The notes: generated by a model not told the origin, from the letters alone. A stretch of 64,000 bases of DNA from Herbidospora solisilvae (GCF_009901565.1 NZ_WXEW01000002.1:744001-808000); one strand, 5' to 3'; positions 19,956-29,143 are shown, counted from the stretch's first letter. Program-made: numbers and translations.

Positions 19956-21671
19956 TCAGGGTGCCGTGCTCGCCGGGCGCAGCACGCGGGTGCCGCCCGC
20001 GATGAGCGCGGTGGCCAGGATCCAGCCCGATGCGATGAGCGCGTTGGCCACCCAGATCGTCCAGCCGGTGGGCTCCCAGGCGGCCCGCTGCTCGAACAGG
20101 CTCACCGGCACCAGATGGTCGAGGGTGTAGACGAAAGGGTTGAAGTGGCGGGGACGTTCGTCCAGTCCGATCTGGACCGGGGGAACCAGGGAGAAGACGA
20201 CCGTCCCCGCCGTGAGCACGGCCGACAACCAGGCCGCGGCCAGCCAGGGACGGAAGCCGTAGCCGACGACGGCGTCCAGCAACACGCCCCAGGCGCGTCC
20301 GGCCACGGTCAGCGTGCGCCGCCGGGCCCGCTGTTTGGCCAGCAGGACCCGCCGGGAGTCGTGCTCGTGCCCGATCCGGCGGTAGTAGGCGGCCAGCTGC
20401 TCGTAGGGTTGCGGGCGGTAGCCGTCGGGGTGCCTGGTCAGCCACGACAGGCGGTCGCGCAGCGTCGCGGGGCTGCGGAGGGATTCGTACACGAGCCCGT
20501 TGAGCCGCACCGCGCCCGGGTAGCTCTCCGGACGGTCGGCGAGCAGCCCGACCCGGGTGTATCCGAGATCGACCCCGCCCTCGATCGACTCGGGGGTGAG
20601 CAGGAACTCACCGACATCGAGGTGGCGGGTGTGAACCGCCAGCTCCTCGGATCTCAGCGTCGCTCCGTCGAGCGAGAGGGTGCCGCTGATTCGACCGCCA
20701 CGCAGACTGATCTCACCCTTGGCGGAGAACCCTGAACCCATGTTCACGACCGTCGCCTGCAGGTAGTCGCCGTGGACGGCGTAGCGGCCGGTCGCCGTGA
20801 TCTCGGTGTGTTGCAGCCACAACCCGCCGTTGAACCGGGCGCCGTGCAGGCGCAGGCCGCCGGTCACCGTCATCCCGCGCAGGAACGCGCCGCCCTCCAC
20901 CACCAGGCCGCCCGCCCAGAGCGCGGTGTGCTGCTGCTCCTGTTCGCGGGGGTCGCCGCTGTAGCGGGCGCCGGCCCAGCCCGCCTCCTTCAGCGTCCAG
21001 TGGGCCGGGCTGCCGATCTCGCAGCCCGACATCCGCAACTGCCCGCTGACGTGGGCGTTGTCGAGCCGGATGCCGTCGTGGACGACGCAGCCGCCGATGT
21101 CGAGCACACCGTCGACCCGCACCCGCCCGGCCCGTAATCGCAGCAGGTCGCAGTCGCGGAGGCGCAGCGCCCTGGTCTGCGCCTCGACCAGGTCGATCAC
21201 CCCGCCCACCTGGCACTCGATCAGGTGGAGCGTGGTGGTCAGCTCGGCCCCCGCCAGGTCGAGATCGCCCACCACCCGGGCGCCGATGAGCCGGATCGCG
21301 GCCACCTGGCCGGGCAGGCCGGGCCGGGCGCCGAGCAGCAGCGCCCGGATCACCTCGGCCCGCACGACCCGCTCGCGATCGGCCGGACCGTTCCGGTTCA
21401 CGTAGGCCCAGGCCTCGCGGACCCGGCGGGCCGGTCTGTCGCCGTTCACTTCGGCTCGCCTGTTTTCGCTCAGCCGGGCCCAAGCCTCTCGGACCCGCCC
21501 GGCTCGCCGGTTCTCCTCATGGTCGGTGGTCTGGTCGTCGTCGGGCGGGGACGCGTCCCTGGGGCGGGTGACGCGGTCGGGGCGGACGTCGACCCATTCG
21601 CCCGTCGGGTAGGCGGCGACGAGTCGCTTCTCCGCCGGTGTGAGGCGCCGGAAGGGGAGTGATCTTCGCAT
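19956..21671 (-). CDS. Membrane protein with beta-helix-like repeats
   Basis: 571 residues. An N-terminal polar region contains an imperfect repeat (RVREAWARL / RVREAWAYV). About 130-400 is made of short regularly spaced beta-strand repeats (IRLIGARVVGDLDLAGAEL, LHLIECQVGG, RLDNAHVSGQLRMSGCEI), suggesting a right-handed beta-helix or bactofilin/pentapeptide-like stack. The C-terminal 150 residues hold membrane segments (WLAAAWLSAVLTAGTVVFSLV, WVANALIASGWILATALIAGG). Close relatives are often labelled membrane-associated oxidoreductase, but no redox motif is visible. Begins 14 bases after the DUF47 stop, so it may belong to the phosphate operon. Confidence 0.75.
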   Translation of the reverse strand: MRRSLPFRRLTPAEKRLVAAYPTGEWVDVRPDRVTRPRDASPPDDDQTTDHEENRRAGRVREAWARLSENRRAEVNGDRPARRVREAWAYVNRNGPADRERVVRAEVIRALLLGARPGLPGQVAAIRLIGARVVGDLDLAGAELTTTLHLIECQVGGVIDLVEAQTRALRLRDCDLLRLRAGRVRVDGVLDIGGCVVHDGIRLDNAHVSGQLRMSGCEIGSPAHWTLKEAGWAGARYSGDPREQEQQHTALWAGGLVVEGGAFLRGMTVTGGLRLHGARFNGGLWLQHTEITATGRYAVHGDYLQATVVNMGSGFSAKGEISLRGGRISGTLSLDGATLRSEELAVHTRHLDVGEFLLTPESIEGGVDLGYTRVGLLADRPESYPGAVRLNGLVYESLRSPATLRDRLSWLTRHPDGYRPQPYEQLAAYYRRIGHEHDSRRVLLAKQRARRRTLTVAGRAWGVLLDAVVGYGFRPWLAAAWLSAVLTAGTVVFSLVPPVQIGLDERPRHFNPFVYTLDHLVPVSLFEQRAAWEPTGWTIWVANALIASGWILATALIAGGTRVLRPASTAP

Positions 21672-21685
21672 GGCCCCGACTGTAG

Positions 21686-22318
21686 TCACCGCTTCATCGC
21701 GCCGTCGGCGATGGCGTCGGCGGCCTCGCCGATCGCGGTGCCCACGATCTCCAGGCGGCGGACCAGCTCGCGTTCGCGCAGCGCCTCGGCGGTGACGTCC
21801 GAGGAGAGGATGCGGGCGATCTCGTACTGGTACATCCGCCGGATCGTGCCGCCGGCCTTCTTGGCCTCCAGGGCGTCGTGGCCGACCGCCGAGGAGCGGG
21901 TGGCCAGGTCGCGGACCGACTTCTCCAGCGCGTCGACGCCCACGATCACCTGGTCGAGCATCGGCGCGAACCGCTGGCGACCGCGCACCCGGTAGAGGTG
22001 GGACTCCCGGACGAAGTCGCGCAGCGAGTCGAGGATGTCGTCGATCGACCGCGACAACCGGAACAGGTCCTCCCGGTCGATCGGGGTGACCAGGGCACCG
22101 GCGAGCTCGGCGACCAGGCGGGCGCGGCAGGTGTCGCCGCGGTGCTCGATCTCGCGCATCGCCTGGTGGGCCTTGGTGCGGCCGATCTCGCCGCCGCTCA
22201 TCGCGATGGCCAGCCACGCGCCCTCCCGGGTCGCGTCGAGCTGGCCGATGAGCGCGTCGGCCAGGGTGGTGTCCATGCGGCCCCGCATCATGCCGAACAC
22301 CCGCCGGAGCCGTCTCAC
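21686..22318 (-). CDS. DUF47 family protein (PhoU-like partner of Pit)
   Basis: 210 residues, all-helical PhoU-like fold of the DUF47 family. Such proteins are coded with low-affinity phosphate transporters and are thought to modulate or assist them. Recognisable segments include RGDTCRARLVAELAGALVTPIDREDLFRLSRSIDDILDSLRDFVRES. GTG 22318 is chosen because it overlaps the transporter stop in a 4-base GTGA junction, the usual sign of translational coupling; a later Met exists at MDTTLADALIG. Confidence 0.9.
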   Translation of the reverse strand: MRRLRRVFGMMRGRMDTTLADALIGQLDATREGAWLAIAMSGGEIGRTKAHQAMREIEHRGDTCRARLVAELAGALVTPIDREDLFRLSRSIDDILDSLRDFVRESHLYRVRGRQRFAPMLDQVIVGVDALEKSVRDLATRSSAVGHDALEAKKAGGTIRRMYQYEIARILSSDVTAEALRERELVRRLEIVGTAIGEAADAIADGAMKR

Positions 22319-23253
22319 CCCGCCACCCCCTTGATCATCAGCCCGGCCGTCAGGCCGAGCAGGCCGCTGACCGGCAGGGTCAGCGTCCAGGCGAGCACGA
22401 TCTTCGACGTCGCCGCCCACCGCACCCGCCGGACGCTGTCGGCCACCCCCGCCCCGACGAAACCGCCCGCGATGGCCTGCGTCATGCTCACCGGCGCCCC
22501 GGCCGCCGCGCAGCCGATCACCGACAGGCCGCTGCCCAGCCCCGCGGCCACGGCATGGAGCGGACGCGCGGGCAGCAACTGCCGGCTGAGGGTCCGCCCG
22601 GCGCGCGGCAGCCCGTAGACGGCGCCGACGGCGAACAGCGCCGCGACCAGCAGGCAGACCAGGGGAGGTGCGCCGCCCACCCCGAGCCCGACGAGGAAGA
22701 CGGCCAGCATCTTCTGGCCGTCGTTGGCGGCGTACGCGAGGCACTGCACCGCGAACCCGCCCCAGTGGAGCCGCGGCAGCGACTGCGCCCGGCCCAGCCC
22801 CGACACCACGCGGCTGGCCAGCACCGCCACCGTGGCCCCGACGAAGGGCGCCGCGACCCCCGCGACCAGGACCAGGCCGACCGCGCCCGCCGAGACGGGC
22901 AGCCCGAGCCCGACGGCCGCGCCGGTCAGCCCTCCGACGATGGCCAGGGTGAGGCTGGTCGGCCACCCCCTACTGCTGAGGGCCAGCACGACGACGAGCG
23001 CGCAGACCACCGCGACGGTCATCGCGACCTGCCCGGCGGCGCCCGGCAGCGACGCCAGCCGGGTCGTGAAGGTCGCGGCCACCCGCGACGTCACCATCGG
23101 GACCGCCGCGACCGCGGCGACCAGGACGAACAGCGCCACCAGCGGGCGCACCCCCGGGACCCGGAGCCCGGCGCCCAGCAGGGCGCCTCCGTCATTGACC
23201 CCCGAGACCACCGCGAACACTCCGGCGAGAACAGCCAGTGAGGCGGACAACAA
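22315..23253 (-). CDS. pit: Inorganic phosphate transporter, PiT family
   Basis: 312 residues with about nine to ten membrane helices. Both halves carry the PiT signature: SGVNDGGALLGAG near the start and AYAANDGQKML in the second half; the paired Asn-Asp motifs define the phosphate/cation site. Slightly short for the family (usually 320-420). TTG 23253 or TTG 23250 starts follow GAGGGGAG. First gene of a unit with DUF47 and probably the beta-helix membrane protein. A three-repeat PHO box immediately upstream implies PhoP control under phosphate limitation or repression. Confidence 0.92.
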   Translation of the reverse strand: MLSASLAVLAGVFAVVSGVNDGGALLGAGLRVPGVRPLVALFVLVAAVAAVPMVTSRVAATFTTRLASLPGAAGQVAMTVAVVCALVVVLALSSRGWPTSLTLAIVGGLTGAAVGLGLPVSAGAVGLVLVAGVAAPFVGATVAVLASRVVSGLGRAQSLPRLHWGGFAVQCLAYAANDGQKMLAVFLVGLGVGGAPPLVCLLVAALFAVGAVYGLPRAGRTLSRQLLPARPLHAVAAGLGSGLSVIGCAAAGAPVSMTQAIAGGFVGAGVADSVRRVRWAATSKIVLAWTLTLPVSGLLGLTAGLMIKGVAG

Positions 23254-23262
23254 TCTCCCCTC

Positions 23263-23291
23263 GTTTGCCTTTTGTTCACCATTTGTTTACC
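23263..23291. promoter_or_regulatory. PHO box (three 11-bp direct repeats)
   Basis: Reading the plus strand: GTTTGCC (23263-23269), TTTT, GTTCACC (23274-23280), ATTT, GTTTACC (23285-23291), AAGA. These are three direct repeat units at an exact 11-base period matching the actinomycete PhoP consensus GTTCACC. It lies between the pit start and the divergent maoC-like gene, so it could act on either. Confidence 0.82.
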
Positions 23292-23349
23292 AAGACATTC
23301 CCGGCCGACGGGGTGATCACTCGGGAGACGATCTGGGGACGATAGGGGA

Positions 23350-23865
23350 GTGACCGTACACGCAGCCCATCTCGGCCGTTACTACGAGGATTACGTCGTC
23401 GGCGACGTGTTCCAGCACCCCCTCGGGCGCACGATCTCCGAGGCGGACAACACCTGGTTCACCCTGCTGACGATGAACACCAACCAGAACCACTTCAACG
23501 CCCACTTCGCCGCCAGGGCCCCGGTCGGGAAGATCATCGTGAACTCGGGGCTGTCGGTCGCGATCGTGCTCGGCCTGTCGGTGATCGACGTCAGCCAGAA
23601 CGCCTCGATGAACCTCGGCTGGGACGAGATCCGGCTCACCCACCCCGTCTTCATCGGCGACACCCTCTACGCCGAGTCGCTGGTCGAGGCCGTGCGCGAG
23701 TCGCGGTCGCGCCCCTACGCCGGCATCGTCACCTGCCGCACCCGCGGCCTGAACCAGGACGGCGACGAGGTCATGTCGTGGCGGCGCTCCGTCATGGTCT
23801 ACAAACGCGACGCCCCCCACGACAAGGGCTTCTTCCCCGTCGCGAAGAACGGCCCGCTGGCATGA
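23350..23865 (+). CDS. MaoC-like enoyl-CoA hydratase
   Basis: 171 residues, hot-dog fold of the MaoC dehydratase family. Conserved features: YYEDYVVGDVF at the N-terminus, the hydratase core ISEADNTWFTLLTMNTNQNHFNAHFA (catalytic Asp and His region) and GLSVAIVLGLSVIDVSQNASMNLGWDEIRL. Should hydrate an enoyl-CoA or mesaconyl-type CoA ester. The GTG start follows AGGGGA. Its stop overlaps the ATG of the acyl-CoA dehydrogenase (ATGA), so the two work in one branched-acid or fatty-acid degradation step pair. Confidence 0.9.
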   Translation: MTVHAAHLGRYYEDYVVGDVFQHPLGRTISEADNTWFTLLTMNTNQNHFNAHFAARAPVGKIIVNSGLSVAIVLGLSVIDVSQNASMNLGWDEIRLTHPVFIGDTLYAESLVEAVRESRSRPYAGIVTCRTRGLNQDGDEVMSWRRSVMVYKRDAPHDKGFFPVAKNGPLA

Positions 23866-25016
23866 ACTTCGACCTCACCGACGACCAGCGGCTCTTCCGG
23901 CAGACGCTGCGCGCCTTCGTCGACGCCGAGATCGTCCCGGTCGCGGCCGAGTGGGAACGCTCGGGCCGCTACCCGGCCGAGATCGTCGAGTCGTTCAGGG
24001 AACTCGGCCTCTTCGGCATGACGGTTCCGGAGGTGTACGGGGGCCTCGACCTCGACCGGGTGTCCTTCGCCCTCGTCTTCGAGGAGATCGCGCGCGGCTG
24101 GATGGGCGTGGCCGGCATCCTCGGCTCCCACTCGCTCGCGACGTGGATGGTGGCCCGTTACGGGACCGCGGAGCAGAAGGAGGAGTTCCTGCCGGGGTGG
24201 GCGTCGGGCGAGCGGCGTACCGGCATCGCGCTGACCGAGCCCGGCGCCGGGACCGACCTCCAGGGCATCACCACCCGCGCCGTCAGGGACGGCGACCACT
24301 ACGTGGTCACCGGCACCAAGACGTGGATCACCAACGCCCGGCACGCCGACCCGCTGCCCGTGTTGGTGAAGACGTCGGCGGAGACCCCGGCGCACCGGGG
24401 CATGTCCGTCCTCCTGGTCGACCAGGACGACCTCCAGGTCAGCCGCGACCTGCCGAAACTCGGCTACAAGGGCACCGAGACGTGCGAGGTCGTCCTGGAC
24501 GAGGTCAGGGTCCCGGCCGGGCGGCTGCTGGGCGGGGCCGAGGGCCGGGGCATGCAGCAGGTGCTCGCGGCGCTCGAACTCGGGCGGATCAACATCGCGG
24601 CCCGCGCGGTCGGGGTGGCCCAGTGCGCCTACGACGCCGCGCTGGCCTACTCGAAGGAGCGCACGGCCTTCGGGCAGCCCATCTCCGAGTTCCAGGCGAT
24701 CCAGCTCAAGCTCGCCGACATGGCGACCGAGATCCAGGCCGCCCGGCTGATGACGTACTGGGCGGCGACCCGGTCGGAGCAGGGCGCGGTGACCGGCGAG
24801 GCGGCCATGGCCAAGTACTTCGCCTCCGAGACGGCGCTGACCACGACGATGGAGGCGATGCGGGTGCACGGGGGGTACGGGTACTCGCAGGAGTTCGTGC
24901 TCGAACGCCTCTACCGCGACGCGCCGCTGATGGCCATCGGCGAAGGCACGAACGACGTCCAGCGGATGGTCATCGCCCGAGCCCTGCTGAAGGGTGCGCT
25001 GAAGGTCGGCTGGTAG
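23862..25016 (+). CDS. Acyl-CoA dehydrogenase
   Basis: 384 residues, full length for the family. Both PROSITE-type signatures are visible: GIALTEPGAGTDLQG (flavin/substrate loop) and the C-terminal QEFVLERLYRDA...IGEGTNDVQR. The latter supplies the catalytic base Glu361. Oxidises an acyl-CoA to the 2-enoyl-CoA with FAD, passing electrons to ETF. Chain-length preference cannot be read. Translationally coupled to the MaoC hydratase by a 4-base overlap; together they would catalyse alpha,beta-oxidation then hydration. Confidence 0.95.
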   Translation: MNFDLTDDQRLFRQTLRAFVDAEIVPVAAEWERSGRYPAEIVESFRELGLFGMTVPEVYGGLDLDRVSFALVFEEIARGWMGVAGILGSHSLATWMVARYGTAEQKEEFLPGWASGERRTGIALTEPGAGTDLQGITTRAVRDGDHYVVTGTKTWITNARHADPLPVLVKTSAETPAHRGMSVLLVDQDDLQVSRDLPKLGYKGTETCEVVLDEVRVPAGRLLGGAEGRGMQQVLAALELGRINIAARAVGVAQCAYDAALAYSKERTAFGQPISEFQAIQLKLADMATEIQAARLMTYWAATRSEQGAVTGEAAMAKYFASETALTTTMEAMRVHGGYGYSQEFVLERLYRDAPLMAIGEGTNDVQRMVIARALLKGALKVGW

Positions 25017-25041
25017 CCGGACGTCAACTAGGGTCGCGAAG

Positions 25042-25449
25042 GTGAGTGACTGCCTGTTCTGCGCGATGATCGCCGGGGAGACCGAGACCGTCGCGGTCTA
25101 CGACGACGACGTCGTGTTCGCCTTCCTCGACCATCGCCCCGTCTTCAAAGGCCACGTCCTGGTCGTGCCGAAGACCCACGTCGTCACCCTGCTCGATCTC
25201 GACGAGGTCGGCCCCTACTTCGAGCGGGTCCAGGCCCTCACCCGGGCCGTCATGACCGGGCTCGACGCCAAGGGCAGCTTCGTCGCGCTCAACAACGTCG
25301 TCTCGCAGTCGGTCGCGCATCTGCACACCCACGTCGTGCCGCGGAACCCGAAAGACGGTCTCAAGGGCTTCTTCTGGCCGCGCACCAAATACGCCTCCGA
25401 CGAGGAGGCGCGCGAGTACGCCGCCAAGATCCGCGCTCAGATGAGCTGA
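25042..25449 (+). CDS. HIT-family nucleotide hydrolase
   Basis: 135 residues. Carries an N-terminal zinc-type CLFC pair (SDCLFCAMIAG), then the VVPKTHV strand and the histidine triad HLHTHVVP (His93, His95, His97) that forms the nucleotidyl-enzyme intermediate. HIT proteins hydrolyse AMP-linked substrates such as adenosine phosphoramidate or dinucleoside polyphosphates. GTG start; 25 bases after the acyl-CoA dehydrogenase stop, so possibly the third gene of that operon. Its last codons overlap the 3' end of the response regulator gene on the other strand. Confidence 0.93.
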   Translation: MSDCLFCAMIAGETETVAVYDDDVVFAFLDHRPVFKGHVLVVPKTHVVTLLDLDEVGPYFERVQALTRAVMTGLDAKGSFVALNNVVSQSVAHLHTHVVPRNPKDGLKGFFWPRTKYASDEEAREYAAKIRAQMS

Positions 25450-26108
25450 TAGACCAGCTCGGGCCGGCCGATCCCGCCGTATTGGGGCAGTCGGCGGGCG
25501 ACGCCGCTCTCGGTGAGGTGCTCCAGGTAGCGGCGGGCGGTCACCCGTGAGACGCCGACCGAGGCCGCGACCGCCGTCGCCGACAGGCCGCCCGCCGCGC
25601 TCCGCAGCTCGGCCACCACCGCCTCCAGCGTCGGCTGGGTCAGGCCCTTCGGCAGGTGGGAGCGGGCCGGGCCGCGCAGGGCGGCGAGCATGTCGTCGAC
25701 CTCGCCCTGGCCGCTGGCCTCACCCGGGGCGTCGACCGTCGAGCGGAACCTCGCGTACTGCCGCAGTTTCTCGTTGAGCGCGGCGAAGGTGAACGGCTTC
25801 AGGACGTACTGGGCCACGCCCGCCGACACCGCCGACCGGACCATCGACAGGTCGCGGGCCGAGGTGATGACGATGACGTCGCACAGGACGCCCGCGCCCC
25901 GGATGGCCCGGCACACCTCCAGGCCGTGCATGTCGGGCAGGTAGAGGTCGAGCAGCACCAGGTCGACCGGCCGCCGCCGGAGGAAACGCAGCGCCTCGCC
26001 GCCCGACCTGACCACCCCGGCGACCTCGAAGCCGGGGATGCGCTCCACGTAGACGCGGTTGGCCTCGGCGGTGATCTCCTCGTCCTCGACCACGAGCACC
26101 GAGATCAC
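25437..26108 (-). CDS. CitB/DcuR-type response regulator
   Basis: 223 residues. Receiver domain 1-120 with acidic pocket Glu8/Asp9, phospho-acceptor Asp54 in LVLLDLYLPD and Lys in YVLKPF. A C-terminal helix-turn-helix of the citrate/C4-dicarboxylate type follows (LSATAVAASVGVSRVTARRYLEHL) with a wing (GRPELVYQL). Starts with GTG in a 4-base GTGA overlap with the kinase stop. Partner of the adjoining kinase and probable activator of the divergent dctA gene. Confidence 0.93.
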   Translation of the reverse strand: MISVLVVEDEEITAEANRVYVERIPGFEVAGVVRSGGEALRFLRRRPVDLVLLDLYLPDMHGLEVCRAIRGAGVLCDVIVITSARDLSMVRSAVSAGVAQYVLKPFTFAALNEKLRQYARFRSTVDAPGEASGQGEVDDMLAALRGPARSHLPKGLTQPTLEAVVAELRSAAGGLSATAVAASVGVSRVTARRYLEHLTESGVARRLPQYGGIGRPELVYQLI

Positions 26109-27676
26109 GACGGCGTCCTCTCGGGCAGGGGCAGGCGGACGGTGAAGACCGCGCCCTGGTCGGCGGAGACGTCGATCGTGCCGCCCAGCCGCCGCACCGC
26201 CTGGGCCGCCAGGGGCAGGCCGAGGCCCCGGCCGTCGCCCTTGGTCGTCCAGCCGCGCTGGTAGGCCTGCTCCACGCGGGCCGGGTCGAGGCCGGGGCCG
26301 CTGTCGGCGACCCGGATCTCGCACACCGGGCCGGACGTGCCCACGTGCACCTCCACCCGCGCCGGGGGCATGCCCGACTTGGCGGCGTCGACCGCGTTGT
26401 CGATGAGGTTCCCCAGGACGGCCACCAGGTCGTGGGGGTCGAGGCCGATGTCGTCGAGGTCGCTCTCGGGGCTGATCGACAACTCCACGCCGCGCTCGGC
26501 CGCCTGGGCCGACTTGCCGAGCAGCAGCGCCGCCAGGACCGGTTCGCGGACCGCCGCGACCACCCGGTCGGTGAGCTCCTGGGCCGCCCGGAGCTCCTCG
26601 GTCGCGAAGGCCACCGCCTGCTCCGGGCGGCCCAGCTCGACCAGGCTGATCACCGTGTGGAGGCGGTTGGCCGCCTCGTGGGCGGCCGAGCGGAGGGCGT
26701 CGGCGAAGCCGCGTTCGGCGTCGAGCCGGCCCGTCACGTCCTGCAGTTCGGTGTGGTCGCGCAGCGTGACGACCGTGCCGAGGGAACGGGAGCCCGAGCG
26801 TACGGCGGCGACGCTGACCAGCAGCACCCGGTCGCCGGTCAGGTGGATCTCGTCGGTCCGGTCTCCGCCTGAGGACAGCAGCTCGGTGAGGGAGGGCGGC
26901 AGGCCCAGCTCGGTGATGCCCAGGCCCTCGGCGTCGGCGGGGAGGCCGAGCAGCTCGCGGGCGCCGTCGTTGCACAGTGTGAGCACGCCCCGGCCGTCGA
27001 CCAGCAGCAGGCCTTCGCGGACGGCGTGCAGGATCGCCTCGTGGTACTCGTACATGCGGGTCAGCTCGTGGGTTCCCAGGTCGTGGGTGTGGCGGCGGAG
27101 GCGGCGGCCGGCCAGATAGGTGCCCGCGGTTCCGGCCGCGAGCCCGAGCAGGCCCGCGAGCACGCCGGCCTCCAACTGCTCGCGCAGCCGCCCGCCGATG
27201 TTCTCCACCGTTATACCGGCGCTCACCAGCGCCCTGACCCGCCCTGCGGCGTCCTCGACGGGGGTGATGGTGCGGATCGACGGGCCCAGCGTGCCGGTGT
27301 AGGTCTCGCTGTAGGGCCGTCCGGCCAGAGCGGGGGCGATGGTGCCCAGGTAGGGCTTGCCGATCTCCTCGCGGGTCGGGTGGGTGTAGCGGATGCCGGC
27401 CGGAGTCATGATCGTGATGAAGTTGACCCCGGTCTCGGCCCGCACCTTCTCGGCGTAGGGCTGGAGCAGGGCCGTCGGGTCGGGCTCCTCCAGCGCCGCC
27501 AGCACCGACGGCGCCGACGCCACGCTCACCGCGACCGCGTGGGTCACCGCCGTCGCGTCCTCCGCGACCAGCTCACGGGTCTGGAGCACGGCCATCACGG
27601 TGCCGGCCGCAACGGTCGCCACCACGACGACGATCTGCAGCACGAGCATCTGCCGCGCGAGGCTCCACCGCCGCAT
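26105..27676 (-). CDS. CitA/DcuS-like sensor histidine kinase
   Basis: About 523 residues. N-terminal membrane helix (QMLVLQIVVVVATVAAGTVMAVL), an extracytoplasmic sensor of the CitA/DcuS PASC type (GVNFITIMTPAGIRYTHPTREEIGKPYLGTI), a second helix near 180, a cytoplasmic PAS domain (ILHAVREGLLLVDGRGVLTLCNDGARELLG), the phospho-acceptor His in SAAHEAANRLHTVI, and an ATPase with N box NLIDNAVDAAK and G boxes DSGPGLD, GDGRGLGLPL. Senses a di- or tricarboxylate outside the cell. ATG 27676 is favoured over GTG 27685, which falls within the AAGGGG ribosome site. Confidence 0.93.
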   Translation of the reverse strand: MRRWSLARQMLVLQIVVVVATVAAGTVMAVLQTRELVAEDATAVTHAVAVSVASAPSVLAALEEPDPTALLQPYAEKVRAETGVNFITIMTPAGIRYTHPTREEIGKPYLGTIAPALAGRPYSETYTGTLGPSIRTITPVEDAAGRVRALVSAGITVENIGGRLREQLEAGVLAGLLGLAAGTAGTYLAGRRLRRHTHDLGTHELTRMYEYHEAILHAVREGLLLVDGRGVLTLCNDGARELLGLPADAEGLGITELGLPPSLTELLSSGGDRTDEIHLTGDRVLLVSVAAVRSGSRSLGTVVTLRDHTELQDVTGRLDAERGFADALRSAAHEAANRLHTVISLVELGRPEQAVAFATEELRAAQELTDRVVAAVREPVLAALLLGKSAQAAERGVELSISPESDLDDIGLDPHDLVAVLGNLIDNAVDAAKSGMPPARVEVHVGTSGPVCEIRVADSGPGLDPARVEQAYQRGWTTKGDGRGLGLPLAAQAVRRLGGTIDVSADQGAVFTVRLPLPERTPS

Positions 27677-27723
27677 CGGCCTCACCCCTTCTGACTCGGT
27701 CCGGTGAACGAAATGTACGCAAT

Positions 27724-27739
27724 AGTGACCCAGGTCACT
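27724..27739. promoter_or_regulatory. Crp/GlxR-like palindrome upstream of dctA
   Basis: AGTGACC-CA-GGTCACT, a perfect inverted repeat that fits the Crp-family pattern GTGA-N6-TCAC. It lies in the 113-bp divergent region between the kinase and dctA, 50 bases before the dctA ATG. The DcuR-like regulator is an alternative binder. Confidence 0.6.
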
Positions 27740-27789
27740 CCCCGGGCAGATAGTCGCCCCACCGACACCCCCCAGGGAGAGTGAACCTG

Positions 27790-29133
27790 ATGTCCGAACC
27801 CCAGGTGAGGCGCGACAAGACCCGCTACCTCTACCTCGCCGTCATCGTGGCGGCCGTCGCCGGTGTCGCCGTCGGCTTCCTCGCCCCCGACCTCGGGGTG
27901 GCGCTGAAGCCGCTGGGCACCGCGTTCGTGGCGCTGATCAAGATGATGATCAGCCCGATCATCTTCTGCACCATCGTGCTCGGCATCGGCTCGGTGGCCA
28001 AAGCGGCCAAGGTCGGCCGGGTCGGCGGGCTCGCCCTCGGTTACTTCCTGGTCATGTCGACCGTGGCGCTCGCGATCGGCCTGGTCGTGGGGAACCTGGT
28101 CGACCCCGGTCAGGGGCTGCAGCTTACCGACTCCGCGAGGGAGGCCGCCGCGGCCGAGGCCGCCAAGGGCGGCGAGAGCGACACCACGGCGTTCCTGCTC
28201 GGCATCATCCCGGCCACGCTCGTCTCGGCGTTCACCGAGGGCTCGGTGCTCCAGACGCTGCTGGTCGCGCTGCTCGCCGGGTTCGCGCTCCAGGCGATGG
28301 GGCCGCGCGCGACGCCCATCCTCACCGGCGTCGAGCACATCCAGCGGCTCGTCTTCCGCATCCTGGCCATGATCATGTGGGCCGCGCCGGTCGGCGCGTT
28401 CGGCGCGATGGCGGCGGTGGTCGGCGCCACCGGCGTCGACGCCCTCACCAGCCTCGGCGTCATCATGCTCAGCTTCTACGCGACCTGCCTGCTGTTCGTG
28501 TTCGTCGTCCTCGGCCCGCTGCTGCACCTGGTGGCCCGCGTCAACGTGCTCTCGCTGTTCTCCTACCTGCGGCGCGAGTTCCTGCTGATCCTGTCGACCT
28601 CGTCGTCGGAGTCGGCGCTGCCGCGGCTGATCGCCAAGATGGAGCACCTCGGCGTGAGCCGCCCGGTCGTCGGCATCACCGTGCCGACCGGCTACTCCTT
28701 CAACCTCGACGGGACCGCGATCTACCTGACGATGGCCACCCTCTTCGTGGCCAGCGCGACCGGGGCCCCGCTGTCGTTCGGCGAGCAGGTCTCGCTGCTG
28801 GTCTTCATGATGATCGCGTCCAAGGGCGCGGCCGGGGTCACCGGCGCGGGCCTGGCCACCCTCGCCTCCGGCCTCCAGTCGCACCGGCCCGAGCTGGTCG
28901 ACGGCGTCGGCCTCATCGTCGGCATCGACCGCTTCATGTCCGAGGCCCGCGCGCTGACCAACTTCGCCGGCAACGCGGTGGCGACCGTCGTGATCGGAAG
29001 CTGGACCGGCGAGTTCGACCGGGAGCGCGCCCAGGAGGTGCTGTCGGGCCGCGACCCGTTCGACGAGACCACGCTGCTGGACGAGGAGCACGAAACCGTC
29101 TCAGAAGACAAGGTTCCCGAATCGGTCCGGTAG
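27790..29133 (+). CDS. dctA: C4-dicarboxylate/proton symporter, DAACS family
   Basis: 447 residues, about eight membrane helices with two re-entrant loops. Family hallmarks: FVALIKMMISPIIFCTIVLGI, the serine-rich hairpin STSSSESALPRLI, and PTGYSFNLDGTAIYLTMA, which carries the substrate and cation site, then GAAGVTGAG and the FMSEARALTNFAGN helix. Imports succinate, fumarate or malate (DctA type) rather than glutamate, judged mainly by the DcuS/DcuR-like pair next door. ATG 27790 with GGGAGA ten bases upstream is preferred over GTG 27781. Confidence 0.92.
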   Translation: MSEPQVRRDKTRYLYLAVIVAAVAGVAVGFLAPDLGVALKPLGTAFVALIKMMISPIIFCTIVLGIGSVAKAAKVGRVGGLALGYFLVMSTVALAIGLVVGNLVDPGQGLQLTDSAREAAAAEAAKGGESDTTAFLLGIIPATLVSAFTEGSVLQTLLVALLAGFALQAMGPRATPILTGVEHIQRLVFRILAMIMWAAPVGAFGAMAAVVGATGVDALTSLGVIMLSFYATCLLFVFVVLGPLLHLVARVNVLSLFSYLRREFLLILSTSSSESALPRLIAKMEHLGVSRPVVGITVPTGYSFNLDGTAIYLTMATLFVASATGAPLSFGEQVSLLVFMMIASKGAAGVTGAGLATLASGLQSHRPELVDGVGLIVGIDRFMSEARALTNFAGNAVATVVIGSWTGEFDRERAQEVLSGRDPFDETTLLDEEHETVSEDKVPESVR

Positions 29134-29143
29134 GCTCCGCGAC

